Source: Amycolatopsis australiensis
GTDB taxonomy: Bacteria; Actinomycetota; Actinomycetes; Mycobacteriales; Pseudonocardiaceae
Assembly: GCF_900119165.1 (NCBI RefSeq)
Contig: NZ_FPJG01000006.1
Location: 8,036,001-8,100,000 of the forward strand
Length of the DNA stretch: 64,000 bases
Direction of reading: 5' to 3'
The translations under genes and the position numbers were made by a program. The notes under the pieces were generated by a model, which did not search any database, was not told the DNA's origin, and saw only the letters and a list, made by a program, of their open reading frames with translations. Each line of letters opens with the position of its first letter. Within the stretch, counting starts at the first letter, position 1. Positions 28,401 through 36,428 of this stretch are shown here, one piece after another.

Positions 28401-28625
28401 GAGCGGCCCCAGCACGCCGATGCGGACCGGCTCGGGCGGGGCCTCGGCAAGCGCTTCCCGCAGCCGCCGTTCCGTCTCCGGCCGGGGCCGCCGCACGCTG
28501 CCGAGCTCGGCGTTGCGCACCGCGCGCAGGCTCAGCCCGGCCCGCCGCGCGAGCTGGGCCTGGGTCAGGCCGGCGAGCAGACGCCGTTCCCGCAGCCATC
28601 CGGCGAACGACAGGCCTTCCTCCAC
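25386..28625 (-). CDS. AfsR/SARP-type regulator: XRE + BTAD + NB-ARC + TPR
   Basis: A 1079-residue multidomain regulator. Residues about 5-60 form an XRE helix-turn-helix (LAGLTQAQLARRAGLSLRAV); 65-145 an OmpR-like winged helix; 145-285 a bacterial transcriptional activation domain (RFEALLEKGAYREALELWRG, AAELGIEPGPELR). An NB-ARC STAND ATPase follows, with P-loop GTGGVGKTAL near 345, LLLDNAG Walker B and GYAARLPLALRL. Ten or so TPR-like repeats occupy the last 380 residues. Such proteins switch on antibiotic clusters after signal-driven ATP binding. GTG 28625 has GGAGAGGA at ideal spacing; 28676 is an alternative. Its target is not evident. Confidence 0.87.
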   Translation of the reverse strand: MEEGLSFAGWLRERRLLAGLTQAQLARRAGLSLRAVRNAELGSVRRPRPETERRLREALAEAPPEPVRIGVLGPLTVRRGDSPVEIGAEKQRLLLAMLALQPNRTVRREDLVDVVWAEPPPSCLDLLHTYVARLRRALRPAGLIATDKGGYRLAAGEDDLDLLRFEALLEKGAYREALELWRGPALADVERLRQHPARLALAMKRAKAVMAYAEVADPEDAAVQLRALTAEEPLDESAHARLMLALAASGRQAAALGVFEEIRRRLAAELGIEPGPELRAAQRQVLRQDFAAPAPPSRVPAQLPADVTGFRGRAAQLAELDALLAGGDPGARIAVLSGTGGVGKTALAVHWAQRHRDRFPDGQLSLDLHGYGTVSPVEPGDALSGFLRALGVGGADIPADPDERAAKFRTLLAGRRMVLLLDNAGSVGQVRPLLPGSPSCLVLVTSRDALPGLVARHGARRVLVDLLTGDEALDLLRTLLGRRAEDEPDATAALIGYAARLPLALRLVAELALSRPGERLAALAAELADEQRRLDLLDGGGDPLTAVRAVFSWSYRHLPADAARVFRLCGLHPGRDLTPSAIAALADVTLPEAERLTGALVRAHLVQETGGNRVQQHDLLRVYAAELAAADPAGSHAARERLFDFYVRSAAQAMDAVLPQERHLRPVVPAPGAEVPDAQAWLEAERRNLLAVAAYATRHGWAEHLRLLSGILWHYLDVGGYHEEALVLHTHASALARDAGDRAAEAEPLTLIALGHWRVGRSREALRYLEEALVLVRETGDRRTEIHVLNTLGLVCRALGRFAEAITYSTEALALARKTGDRTSEGLVLVVLGCSCRGIGRYGEAIGHLEQARALARDTADRTSEGYALVNMGDSLSALGRHDEAARALEAGLDHFRAMGVRVSEGYALGILGDIEHARGRYPEAAAHLRRALDIARETGSPTNRSVALKHLGDVRLAQGRPDEAAQHLEEALGLARECGDRGVESRVLNSLGAVAAARGAYSDALRHHREALAVAKETGCRPEEGRAHCGLGEVRCALGDPEAARGHWERALACYAGECLPGARRVRNHLTALDRVAG

Positions 28626-28827
28626 AGGCGTCCTCTCCCCGCGTGCGCGTCGGCGAACGTACCGCTCCAGCATCACGATCGTGCCGCCTCAGCTGTACCA
28701 CCGAACGGCGAAGATGACCGTTTCCGCAGGTACCGACGGTGACGACAACGCGGCGGAGGAGTACAGGCGCTCGTCCACCCGCGGTTCATAGGCTTTCTCG
28801 GGTCCGGTGGTGGCGAGGGGTTCGGAA

Positions 28828-28856
28828 GCAGCCGTCGCATGGGGTACGACGGCTGC
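28828..28856 (-). terminator. Hairpin after the alpha/beta hydrolase gene
   Basis: A perfect 10-bp stem (28828-28837 with 28847-28856) with a 9-base loop lies just beyond the hydrolase stop. There is no T run. Confidence 0.55.
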
Positions 28857-28866
28857 CCCCGAGCCT

Positions 28867-29595
28867 TCAGACGCCGAAGCGCTCCAGCAGGGCGCGCACG
28901 GCGGCTGGGTCCTCGACGTGGGCGTTGTGCCCGAGGCCGGCGAGGACGACCGCGTCCGGGTCGAGCGCGCGCAGCTGCTCCGGACGGCTCATCGGGTCGT
29001 GCTCGCCCGCGGCCAGCACCACCGGGCACCGCGCCGCGGCGAGCAGCGCCGGCATGTCCGGGGCACCGACGCCGAACGCGGCCGGGTCCATCGCGAGGCG
29101 CCAACCTCCCTCGGTCTCGCGAAGCCCGGCCGGGTCGGCGGGCGCGATGCCGAGCAGCCCGGACACCTTCAGGTAGGCCTGCTCGGCGTCTTCGCGGGTC
29201 TCGAACACGCGAGGCGGGCGGGCGGCGAACGTCGCGGCGCGGCCCAGGTCGTCCTGGCTCCACTCGGCTTTCACCCCGAGCGCCAGCACGCCGTCGACCT
29301 CGACGCCGTACTTGCCGGACGCCAGCTCGAGCGCCAGCACTCCGCCGAGCGAGTGCCCGGCGACGACGTAGGGTCCCGTGCCGGGCAGCGCCCGCGCGAC
29401 GGCGGCCGCGAGCGTCCCGAAGCTGTAGTGCGGCAGCGGCGAAGACGGGCCGTGGCCCGGCAGGTCGGGCACCAGCACGCGCCGGTCGAGCAGGACGGAG
29501 AAGTGGGCCCAGACGGCGCCGGTCGCGCCCAGGCCGTGCAGGAGCAGCACGGCGGGTTCGCCCTGGCCGCCGGTGCGCATGTTCAGGGTGTCCAT
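28867..29595 (-). CDS. Alpha/beta-hydrolase
   Basis: A 242-residue hydrolase: oxyanion region LLLHGLGATGAVWAHF, nucleophile elbow GHSLGG (Ser), acid in AAGEHDPMSRP and the catalytic His in LGHNAHVEDP. This order is typical of small esterases or C-C hydrolases. ATG 29595 follows AGGGAGG by 9 bases. It is divergent from the P450 gene, with about 45 bp between the starts, so shared control is possible. Substrate unknown. Confidence 0.87.
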   Translation of the reverse strand: MDTLNMRTGGQGEPAVLLLHGLGATGAVWAHFSVLLDRRVLVPDLPGHGPSSPLPHYSFGTLAAAVARALPGTGPYVVAGHSLGGVLALELASGKYGVEVDGVLALGVKAEWSQDDLGRAATFAARPPRVFETREDAEQAYLKVSGLLGIAPADPAGLRETEGGWRLAMDPAAFGVGAPDMPALLAAARCPVVLAAGEHDPMSRPEQLRALDPDAVVLAGLGHNAHVEDPAAVRALLERFGV

Positions 29596-29628
29596 CCGGG
29601 CAGCCTCCCTCATCGCCGTGGCCGCGGC

Positions 29629-29634
29629 TAGGGT
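29629..29634 (+). promoter_or_regulatory. Possible -10 (TAGGGT) for a leaderless P450 mRNA
   Basis: TAGGGT ends 6 bases before GTG 29641 and no ribosome binding site is present. Confidence 0.4.
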
Positions 29635-29640
29635 CGGTCC

Positions 29641-30903
29641 GTGGGCATCACCGATCCGGACACCTACGTGCGCGGTGTCCCGTACGACGAGCTGGCGCGG
29701 CTGCGGCGCGAGTCGCCGGTGGTGCGCGTCGACGACTTCTGGGCCGTGCTGCGCCACGCCGACGTGCGGCGCGTGCTGCGGGATCCCGGGCTGTTCTCCT
29801 CGCAGCTCGGCGGGACCCAGATCCGCGACCCGGCCACCGAAGCCGACCTCGCCTACGTGCGCCGGATGATGCTCAACATGGACCCGCCGGAGCACGGCAG
29901 GCTGCGCGGGCTGCTCACCAAGGCCTTCACGCCCCGGGCCGTCGCGAAGCTCACCGAGCGGATCGAGACGCAGGCGCGGGCCCTGATCGCCGCGGTCGCC
30001 GGCCGGGGCGAATGCGACTTCGCCCAGGTCGCCGCCGATCTGCCGCTGCTCACCCTGGCCGCGGTGTTCGGCGTGCCCGAGCAGGACCGGCGGCTGATGT
30101 ACGACTGGAGCAACCGCGTCATCGGCTACCAGGACGCCGAGTACGCGGTGAGCGCGACCGTCTCCCCCGCCGAGGTGACCGAGCTGGCGCGGGCCGCGCT
30201 CGCCGTCCGGCCGTCCCCGGGCCCGGACGGGTCGATGCCCGACCCGCGCACGCGCGCCGGGATGCCGGACCTCTACGCGTACGCCAACGCGCTCGGCGAG
30301 TACAAGCGCTCGCACCCGGGCGAAGACGTGATGAGCAACCTGATGCGGCACGTCGGCGACGACGGCGGCCGCGTCTCGCTCGCCGAGTTCGAGAACCTGT
30401 TCTGGCTGTTTTCCGTGGCGGGCAACGAAACCCTCCGCAACGGGCTGCCCGGCGGCATGCTGGCCCTGCTGTCGCACCCCGGGCAGTACCGGCGGCTGCT
30501 GGCCGACCGCTCGCTGCTGCCGTCGGCGGTCGAGGAGATGCTGCGGTGGTGGACGCCGGTGATGCACTTCCGGCGGACCGCGACCGCGGACACCCGGCTG
30601 TCCGGTGTGGACATCCGGGCCGGGGACAAGGTGGTCGTCTGGTTCTCCGCCGCGAACCGCGATCCGGATGTGTTCGCCGAGCCGGACACCTTCGACATCG
30701 GCCGGTCCCCCAACGACCACCTGACCTTCGGCCACGGCCCGCACTTCTGCCTCGGCGCGCACCTGGCCCGCGTCCAGCTGCGGGCGATGTTCGCCGCCGT
30801 GCTCGACCTGCTCGGCGAAGTCCGCCTGGCCGGCGACCCGGTCCGGCTGCGGTCGAACTTCCAGAACGGGCTGAAGTCGCTGCCGATCCGGTGGGAACGC
30901 TGA
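29641..30903 (+). CDS. Cytochrome P450 monooxygenase
   Basis: A 420-residue soluble bacterial P450. The heme loop is FGHGPHFCLG with Cys370; the K-helix ExxR is at Glu299-Arg302 (EEMLR); the I-helix reads AGNETLRN (260-267), where the usual acid-Thr pair is Glu263-Thr264. The AGNET form and the LNMDPPEHGRLRGLLTKAFTP segment resemble CYP107/CYP125/CYP142-like groups that act on steroids, fatty acids or polyketides. The stop shares one base with the LysR start (TGATG), so the pair is coupled. No ferredoxin gene is adjacent. Substrate unknown. Confidence 0.9.
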   Translation: MGITDPDTYVRGVPYDELARLRRESPVVRVDDFWAVLRHADVRRVLRDPGLFSSQLGGTQIRDPATEADLAYVRRMMLNMDPPEHGRLRGLLTKAFTPRAVAKLTERIETQARALIAAVAGRGECDFAQVAADLPLLTLAAVFGVPEQDRRLMYDWSNRVIGYQDAEYAVSATVSPAEVTELARAALAVRPSPGPDGSMPDPRTRAGMPDLYAYANALGEYKRSHPGEDVMSNLMRHVGDDGGRVSLAEFENLFWLFSVAGNETLRNGLPGGMLALLSHPGQYRRLLADRSLLPSAVEEMLRWWTPVMHFRRTATADTRLSGVDIRAGDKVVVWFSAANRDPDVFAEPDTFDIGRSPNDHLTFGHGPHFCLGAHLARVQLRAMFAAVLDLLGEVRLAGDPVRLRSNFQNGLKSLPIRWER

Positions 30904-31814
30904 TGGAGCTGCGCGAGCTGCGGGCGTTCGTCGCGGTCGTGGAAGCGGGCGCCATGTCCAAGGCGGCCCGGCGGCTGCACGTCAGCCAGCCCGCGCTGTC
31001 CCAGACGATCACCGCGCTGGAACGGCGGCTCGGCGTCCGGCTGCTGGTGCGCACGAGCACCGGCGTCCGGGTCACCGACGCCGGGACGACGCTGCTCGCC
31101 GAGGCCCGCGGTGTGCTGGCGCGCCACGACCAGGCTCTCGCCGCCATGGCCCGGCACGCGAAGACCGGCGGCGGCGTGCTGCGCGTCGGCGTCCCGCTCG
31201 AGCTGCCGCCGGAACTGCTGCCGACGGCGCTGGACCGGCTGGCGCAGGCGTACCCGGACACCCGGGTGCAAGCCCGGCACCTGTCGTCGGTGGCCCAGGT
31301 CAGCGCCCTGCGGGCCGGTGAGCTGGACGTCGGGCTGGTCCGCGAGCGCCCGGCAGGCGCCGACCTGGACGCGGCCCTCGTCGTCGAGGAGAACGTCGGC
31401 GTCCTGCTGGCGGCGGACGTTGCCGAGAAGCTCGCCGGGCCGGACGGCGTGCGGCTGGAGTCACTGGCCGGGCTGGACTGGTTCGCCTTCGCCCGCGCCG
31501 GCAGCCCGGCCTGGTACGACGAGCTGGCGGCCATCCTGCGCAGCCACGGCCTCGATGTCGGCCCGGACGTGCCGGAGGAGCAGCGGCTGATCGTCGAGCT
31601 CAAGATCCCGGCGGTCAGCGCGGGCGGGGCCTACGCGTTCGCCCCGCCCGGGTGGCCGTACCCGCTGCCGGACACGGTCCGCTGGTCGCCGCTGGCCGGC
31701 AACCCGATCATCCGGCGGACCTGGGCCGTGTGGCCGGCGACGTCGCACCGGCGTGACCTCGCGGCGTTCGTCGCCGCGCTGGAAGACCATCAGCCACGCC
31801 GATCACGGGCATAA
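30903..31814 (+). CDS. LysR-family transcriptional regulator
   Basis: A 303-residue LTTR: N-terminal winged helix LRAFVAVVEAGAMSKAARRLHVSQPALSQTITALERRLGVRLL, then a two-lobe co-inducer domain (GVLRVGVPLELPPELLPTAL onward). The start codon overlaps the P450 stop. Most LTTRs are divergent from their targets, so this codirectional coupling to a P450 is unusual and suggests a self-contained regulatory unit. Confidence 0.87.
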   Translation: MELRELRAFVAVVEAGAMSKAARRLHVSQPALSQTITALERRLGVRLLVRTSTGVRVTDAGTTLLAEARGVLARHDQALAAMARHAKTGGGVLRVGVPLELPPELLPTALDRLAQAYPDTRVQARHLSSVAQVSALRAGELDVGLVRERPAGADLDAALVVEENVGVLLAADVAEKLAGPDGVRLESLAGLDWFAFARAGSPAWYDELAAILRSHGLDVGPDVPEEQRLIVELKIPAVSAGGAYAFAPPGWPYPLPDTVRWSPLAGNPIIRRTWAVWPATSHRRDLAAFVAALEDHQPRRSRA

Positions 31815-31905
31815 GGAGCGCCGAACGGCGATCCGGAAGCCCGGACGGGCGGTTCGCCTTGCACCCGGCGACCGGGGAAACACCCCGGCGACGAGGAGCT
31901 GAACC

Positions 31906-32652
31906 ATGACTGCACAACTGTCCGGGACGACGGCGCTGGTGACCGGCGGGACCAGCGGGATCGGCCGGGCCACGGCGGTCGCGCTGGCCGGGCTCGGGGC
32001 GCACGTGGTGCTGTCCGGGCGCGACGCCACGCGCGGCGCCGCAGCCGTCGAGAGCATCCGTGCGGAGGGCGGCAAGGCGGACTTCGTCGCGGCCGACCTG
32101 ACGGACGCGTCGTCGGCGCGTTCGCTCGCCGAGCGGGCGCGCGAGCTGGGCGGCCACATCGACGTGCTGGTGAACAACGCCGGGATCTTCCCGGCCGGCC
32201 CCACCGCGGAAACGACCGAAGCGGACTTCGAGCGGGTCTACGCGACGAACGTGAAGGTGCCGTTCTTCCTGGTCGCCGAGCTGGCGCCGGAGATGGCGGC
32301 GCGCGGGCACGGCGCGATCGTGAACGTGTCCACGATGGTCGCGTCGCGGGGCATGGCGGGCATGGCGCTGTACGGCTCGTCGAAGGCGGCGATCGAGCTG
32401 ATGACCAAGGCATGGGCGGCGGAGTTCGGGCCGTCGGGGGTGCGGGTCAACGCGGTGAGCCCGGGCCCGACGCGCACGGAAGGCACGGCGGCCTTCGGCG
32501 ACGGCCTGGACGAGCTGGCGGCGGCGGGCCCGGCGGGCCGGCCGGCGTCCCCGGCGGAGATCGCGGGGGCGATCGCGTTCCTGGTGACGGCGGACGCGAG
32601 CTTCGTCCACGGCGCGATCCTCCCGGTGGACGGCGGCCGGCTGGCGGTCTGA
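31906..32652 (+). CDS. SDR-family NAD(P)-dependent oxidoreductase
   Basis: A 248-residue classical short-chain dehydrogenase: cofactor loop TGGTSGIG (13-20), NNAG (90-93), catalytic Ser142, Tyr156 and Lys160 (YGSSK), and PGPTRTEG after strand 6. The C-terminus ends HGAILPVDGGRLAV. The acceptor could be a ketone or alcohol; it is often annotated as 3-oxoacyl-ACP reductase-like. GAGGAG lies 8 bases before the ATG. A strong hairpin ends the gene. Confidence 0.87.
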   Translation: MTAQLSGTTALVTGGTSGIGRATAVALAGLGAHVVLSGRDATRGAAAVESIRAEGGKADFVAADLTDASSARSLAERARELGGHIDVLVNNAGIFPAGPTAETTEADFERVYATNVKVPFFLVAELAPEMAARGHGAIVNVSTMVASRGMAGMALYGSSKAAIELMTKAWAAEFGPSGVRVNAVSPGPTRTEGTAAFGDGLDELAAAGPAGRPASPAEIAGAIAFLVTADASFVHGAILPVDGGRLAV

Positions 32653-32660
32653 GCCCGGCC

Positions 32661-32695
32661 GGGACGGCGTCACCTCAGGAAGGTGACGCCGTCCC
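32661..32695. terminator. Hairpin shared by the convergent SDR and nitrilase genes
   Basis: A perfect 14-bp stem (32661-32674 with 32682-32695) with a 7-base loop starts 8 bases after the SDR stop. Most of it is also the last codons and stop of the nitrilase gene, so the terminator is built into coding sequence. Confidence 0.7.
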
Positions 32696-33488
32696 GGGGC
32701 CGTTCGTCCACGGTCAGCGAGAAGACATCCGGCCGCGCGTAGTGTCCCGAGACGTCCAGGCTGTGCCGTGCGGCCACGACGTCCTCGACGTCGATCTCCG
32801 CCGTGACCAAGCCTTCCGCGTCCCGCAGCGGTCCGGCCAGCACGTCACCCAGCGGGCCCACGACCACGCTGCCGCCGCGGAACGGGTCGTCGCCCGCAGC
32901 CTCGTACGGGCAAGCGGAAATCACGAAGCACCGGCCCTCGTCGGCGATGTGGCGCATCGACGCCTGCCAGACGTCACGGTCGTCCGCCGTGGGGGCGCAC
33001 CAGATCTCGACGCCCTTGGCGTACATCGCCGCGCGCAGCAGCGGCATGTGGTTCTCCCAGCAGATCGCGGCGCCCGCGCGGCCCGCCGCCGTCGGGACCA
33101 CCGGGAGGGTCGAACCGTCGCCACGGCCCCACACCAGGCGCTCGCGCGCCGTCGGGACCAGGTTGCGGTGCTTGGCGACCAGCCCGTGCGCCGGGTCGAG
33201 GAACACCGCCGTGCTGTACAGCGTCGAGCCGTCGCGCTCGACCACGCCGGCGACCAGGACCGCGCCGGTCCGCGCCGCCAGCCCGGCCAGTTCCGTCACT
33301 TCGGGGCCCGGCACCGTCACCGACGCGCGGAAGTACTCCGCGAACGGTTCTCCGCGCGGGTACCCGCCGAGCACCGCCTCCGGCAGCACCACCAGGGAGG
33401 CGGCCGACGCCCGCATTTCGTCCTCGAACGCCAGGATCCGCGCCGGCGGCACGCCCGTCCCGATCTGGAGCGCCGCGACGGCCGTCAT
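32670..33488 (-). CDS. Nitrilase-superfamily carbon-nitrogen hydrolase
   Basis: A 272-residue enzyme with the Glu-Lys-Cys triad: Glu37 ([12 protein letters not shown]), Lys106 (AKHRNLVPT) and Cys143 ([14 protein letters not shown]). The CWENHMP form is that of true (branch 1) nitrilases, which turn nitriles into acids, rather than amidases. It is shorter than the usual 310-350 residues, lacking the C-terminal tail that helps filament assembly. Its ATG overlaps the DUF1295 stop (ATGA), so both are translated together. Substrate unknown. Confidence 0.85.
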   Translation of the reverse strand: MTAVAALQIGTGVPPARILAFEDEMRASAASLVVLPEAVLGGYPRGEPFAEYFRASVTVPGPEVTELAGLAARTGAVLVAGVVERDGSTLYSTAVFLDPAHGLVAKHRNLVPTARERLVWGRGDGSTLPVVPTAAGRAGAAICWENHMPLLRAAMYAKGVEIWCAPTADDRDVWQASMRHIADEGRCFVISACPYEAAGDDPFRGGSVVVGPLGDVLAGPLRDAEGLVTAEIDVEDVVAARHSLDVSGHYARPDVFSLTVDERPRDGVTFLR

Positions 33489-34279
33489 CCGCGGACCGGG
33501 GCGCGCCGGGGCCGCCACGGGATCACCGCCGACGTCCGGCGCTGGTAGTCCGCGTACTCCGGGTAGCGGGACTTGCTGATGCTCTCGGTGAACCGCGTCG
33601 AGCCCACGAACAGCAGGGTCAGCAGGACCGCGCCGGCGACCGTCCACTGCGGACCGCCCGCCACGACGCCGAACGCCGCGATCACCCACCACTGCGCCTG
33701 CTCGAAGAAGAAGTTCGGGTGCCGCGAGTAGCGGAACAGCCCGGTCTGGAGGAACCGCGTCGGCGCGCGGCCCGCGTGCTTCTCGCGGTGGAACTCCCAC
33801 TGCTGCTGGTCCGCGACCGTCTCGCCGGCCAGGAACGCCGCGAACACCACCGCCAGCACGACGTCCCACACGCCGAACCCGCCCCGGTTCTGCAGCGCCG
33901 TCAGCGCCGGCAGCGTGATCAGCAGCAGGATCGCGTTCTGGTACAGCGAGATGAAGAAGAAGTTGAACACCTGGAACTGCCACGGCGCAATCCGCTCGCG
34001 CAGCACCGCCCAGCGGTAGTCCTCGCCGCCGCGGGCGTAGCCACCCTTCCGGGCGAAGTTGAACGTCAGCCGGATGCCCCACCCGGTCACCAGCGCGCAC
34101 ATCACGTCCAGCCGCGCGTCCGCCCAGTCCGCCGCGCCGGCGAAGATCGCCACGTAGGCGATCGGGATCAGCGACCAGATCCGGTCGACCCAGGAGTACT
34201 CCCTGGTCAGCACCGACAGCAGCCAGGTCCCCAGCGTGGCACCGGCGAAGACGTACAGGCACACCCGCAGCGCGTCCAT
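33485..34279 (-). CDS. DUF1295 (steroid 5-alpha-reductase-like) membrane protein
   Basis: A 264-residue integral membrane protein with about seven helices. The C-terminal half has the DUF1295/ICMT-like signature: [26 protein letters not shown] and [17 protein letters not shown]. Related enzymes reduce steroids or methylate lipids using a cofactor bound by these polar loops. Coupled by ATGA to the nitrilase gene and divergent from an EXPERA-domain gene across 30 bp. The real substrate is unknown. Confidence 0.85.
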   Translation of the reverse strand: MDALRVCLYVFAGATLGTWLLSVLTREYSWVDRIWSLIPIAYVAIFAGAADWADARLDVMCALVTGWGIRLTFNFARKGGYARGGEDYRWAVLRERIAPWQFQVFNFFFISLYQNAILLLITLPALTALQNRGGFGVWDVVLAVVFAAFLAGETVADQQQWEFHREKHAGRAPTRFLQTGLFRYSRHPNFFFEQAQWWVIAAFGVVAGGPQWTVAGAVLLTLLFVGSTRFTESISKSRYPEYADYQRRTSAVIPWRPRRAPVRG

Positions 34280-34285
34280 GTCCTC

Positions 34286-34302
34286 ACCTTAGGACCTAGG
34301 AT
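34286..34302. promoter_or_regulatory. Back-to-back -10 elements of a divergent, probably leaderless promoter
   Basis: On the + strand, TAGGAT (34297-34302) ends 7 bases before ATG 34310. On the - strand, TAAGGT (34291-34286) ends 6 bases before ATG 34279. Both messages may start at or near the start codon. Confidence 0.45.
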
Positions 34303-34309
34303 CGGCGGC

Positions 34310-34801
34310 ATGAACCTGCCGCTGCGGGACCGGAAGATCGACGTCTTCTTCGCAGTGCTGTTCGCGGCCTTCACGGTGACGTCGCTGATCAGCGACCTGC
34401 TGCCGACCGTCGGGGTCGACTTCTCCCGCCCGACCGGCAACTTCTTCGTCGACTCCAACCACTGGTACGCCCACGACGCCGACCCGCTGTTCATGCACCC
34501 GCCGGACTGGATGCGGATCGTCACCGGGCTCTCGGCGTTCGGCTACCCGCCCTTCTACGTGGTGCTCGTCTTCGCGCTGCTGACCGGGAAGAACTGGGTC
34601 CAGCTGCCGTCGGTGGTCTACGCGACCATGATCGTCACGCTGACCGGGATCGTCGTGTTCGGCGTCGAGTTCTTCGGCGACCCGGCCACGCGCACCGGCA
34701 ACCCGGCGAAGTTCCTCGCCTTCAACCTGCCCTACGTCCTGGTGCCGCTCCTGCTGCTGGTCCGGATGCGCAAGCCACTCCCGTTCACCCGCCGTTTCTG
34801 A
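34310..34801 (+). CDS. EXPERA-domain (emopamil-binding protein-like) membrane protein
   Basis: A 163-residue protein with four membrane helices and the EXPERA arrangement: NHWYAHDADPLFMHPPDWMRIV between helices 1 and 2, and VEFFGDPATRTGNPAKF before helix 4. Eukaryotic relatives are sterol isomerases or sigma-2 receptor-like proteins; bacterial function is unknown. It is divergent from a steroid-reductase-like gene across a 30-bp shared promoter, which hints at a common lipid-related role. Confidence 0.75.
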   Translation: MNLPLRDRKIDVFFAVLFAAFTVTSLISDLLPTVGVDFSRPTGNFFVDSNHWYAHDADPLFMHPPDWMRIVTGLSAFGYPPFYVVLVFALLTGKNWVQLPSVVYATMIVTLTGIVVFGVEFFGDPATRTGNPAKFLAFNLPYVLVPLLLLVRMRKPLPFTRRF

Positions 34802-34812
34802 CCGGAGGCGCC

Positions 34813-36024
34813 GTGCCGTACTCGTTCCTCAGCCATCTCGAATGCTCCCGCACCGGCGAGCGCCTGGACGCCGACACCGTCCAGGGCCTGTCGCCGGCGG
34901 GCGCGCCGCTGCTCGCGCGGTACGACCTCGACGGCGTCCGCGAAGCCGTGACGCCGAAGGAGATCGCCGGCCGGGAGCCGACGCTGTGGCGCTACCACGA
35001 GGTGCTGCCGGTGCGTTCGCCCCAAAGTGTGGTCAGTCTCGGCGAGGGCCTGACGCCGTTGCTGCGCCTGCCGCGTTACGGCCGGGAACTCGGGCTGTCG
35101 CGGCTGTGGATGAAGGACGAAGGACTGGTCCCGACCGGCACGTTCAAGGCGCGCGGTGCCGCGGTCGGCGTCTCGCGGGCGGCCGAGCTGGGCGTGCGCG
35201 GCATCGCGATGCCGACGAACGGCAACGCGGGCGCGGCCTGGGCGTTGTACGCGGCCCGCGCGGGCCTGACGAGCCTGGTCGCCATGCCGGCCGGCGCGCC
35301 CGCGATCACCATGCGCGAGTGCGTCGCCGCGGGCGCCGAGCTGTACCGGGTGGACGGTCTCATCGGCGACGCGGGCCGGCTCGTCGGCGCGGCGGTGAAG
35401 CGGCGCGAAGGCGTCCAGGACGTCTCGACGCTGAAGGAGCCGTACCGCATCGAAGGCAAGAAGACGATGGGGTACGAGATCGCCGAGCAGTTCGGCTGGC
35501 GGCTGCCGGACGTGATCCTCTACCCCACCGGCGGCGGGGTCGGGATCATCGGGATCCACAAGGCACTGCGGGAGATGCTGGCGCTCGGCTGGGTTTCCGG
35601 GCCGCTGCCCCGGCTCGTCGCCGTCCAGGCCACCGGGTGCGCGCCGATCGTCACCGCGTTCGAGCGGGGCGCCCGCGAAAGCGAGCCGTTCCCGGACGCG
35701 CGCACGGCCGCCTTCGGCATCACCGTTCCCAAGGCACTGGGCGACTTCCTGGTGCTCGACGCGGTGTACGCGACCGGCGGCACCGCGGTCGCCGTCACCG
35801 ACGACGAACTCCTTGCGGCGCAACGGGAACTGACCGAGCGTGAAGGCACGTTCGTGTGCCCCGAAGGCGGGGCGTGCTTCGCCGCGTTGCGGCACCTGCG
35901 CGAGTCGGGGTGGCTTTCCGGCGACGAAGACGTCGTGGTCCTGAACACCGGCGCCGGGATCAAGTACCCGGAGACGGTGCCGCTTGACGTGCCCCTCCTG
36001 CCGAAGGACGGCGAGATTCCCTAA
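34813..36024 (+). CDS. Threonine synthase-like PLP lyase
   Basis: A 403-residue fold-type II PLP enzyme. An N-terminal segment with two cysteines (SHLECSRTGERLDADTVQGL) resembles a degraded zinc-ribbon found in some threonine synthases. The PLP lysine is Lys112 (TGTFKARGA), the phosphate loop is PTGGGVGI, and PTNGNAGAAW holds the cofactor. Threonine synthase converts O-phosphohomoserine to threonine. No hom or thrB gene is near, so this could be a paralog with another substrate. GGAGG precedes GTG 34813, and the gene follows EXPERA by 11 bases. The 3' end overlaps the convergent ArsC-like stop. Confidence 0.8.
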   Translation: MPYSFLSHLECSRTGERLDADTVQGLSPAGAPLLARYDLDGVREAVTPKEIAGREPTLWRYHEVLPVRSPQSVVSLGEGLTPLLRLPRYGRELGLSRLWMKDEGLVPTGTFKARGAAVGVSRAAELGVRGIAMPTNGNAGAAWALYAARAGLTSLVAMPAGAPAITMRECVAAGAELYRVDGLIGDAGRLVGAAVKRREGVQDVSTLKEPYRIEGKKTMGYEIAEQFGWRLPDVILYPTGGGVGIIGIHKALREMLALGWVSGPLPRLVAVQATGCAPIVTAFERGARESEPFPDARTAAFGITVPKALGDFLVLDAVYATGGTAVAVTDDELLAAQRELTEREGTFVCPEGGACFAALRHLRESGWLSGDEDVVVLNTGAGIKYPETVPLDVPLLPKDGEIP

Positions 36025-36374
36025 AGGACCGAACGCACCGTGTCCGGGTCGCGGGCGACGACCGTCGTGCCGTCGTCGGCCGTGATGATCGGGCGCTGGA
36101 TCAGCTTCGGGTGCTCGGCCAGCACCGCGATCCAGCGGGCGCGGTCGTCCGGCGTGCGGCCCCACGTCTTGAGGCCGAGTTCCTTCGCGATCGGCTCCGC
36201 GGTGCGCGTGATGTCCCACGGTTCGAGGCCGAGGCGCTCGAGCACGGCTTCGAGCTCGGCCGGCGTCGGCGGGTCCTCGAGGTAGCGGCGCACGGTGTAC
36301 TCCGCGCCGGCTTCGTCCAGCAGCGACACCGCGGACCGGCACTTCGAGCACGCCGGGTTGATCCAGATCTCCAC
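36021..36374 (-). CDS. ArsC/Spx-like arsenate reductase family protein
   Basis: A 117-residue thioredoxin-fold protein: IWINPACSKCRSAVSLL near the N-terminus holds the active Cys and a second Cys as in ArsC-like proteins; RYLEDPPTPAELEAVLERLGL and LIQRPIITADDGTTVVARDP complete the family pattern. No arsenite pump or ArsR gene is adjacent, so arsenic handling is not certain. The GTG start at 36374 is divergent from the TetR gene. Its stop overlaps the threonine synthase-like stop. Confidence 0.85.
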   Translation of the reverse strand: MEIWINPACSKCRSAVSLLDEAGAEYTVRRYLEDPPTPAELEAVLERLGLEPWDITRTAEPIAKELGLKTWGRTPDDRARWIAVLAEHPKLIQRPIITADDGTTVVARDPDTVRSVL

Positions 36375-36401
36375 GCCCGGCAGCTTACCGCCCTGGTTTT
36401 G

Positions 36402-36422
36402 GAGCACGTGTTCTGTTACGGT
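36402..36422 (+). promoter_or_regulatory. TetR promoter with palindrome and leaderless-type -10
   Basis: TACGGT (36417-36422) ends 6 bases before GTG 36429. Just upstream, GAGCACGTGTTC (36402-36413) is a near-perfect 12-bp palindrome, suited to autorepression. Confidence 0.45.
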
Positions 36423-36428
36423 CGCGGC

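Noticed and set aside
26265..28742. 825-codon + strand frame opposite the SARP-type regulator
   Set aside because: Antisense shadow. The minus strand holds clear XRE, BTAD, NB-ARC and TPR segments.
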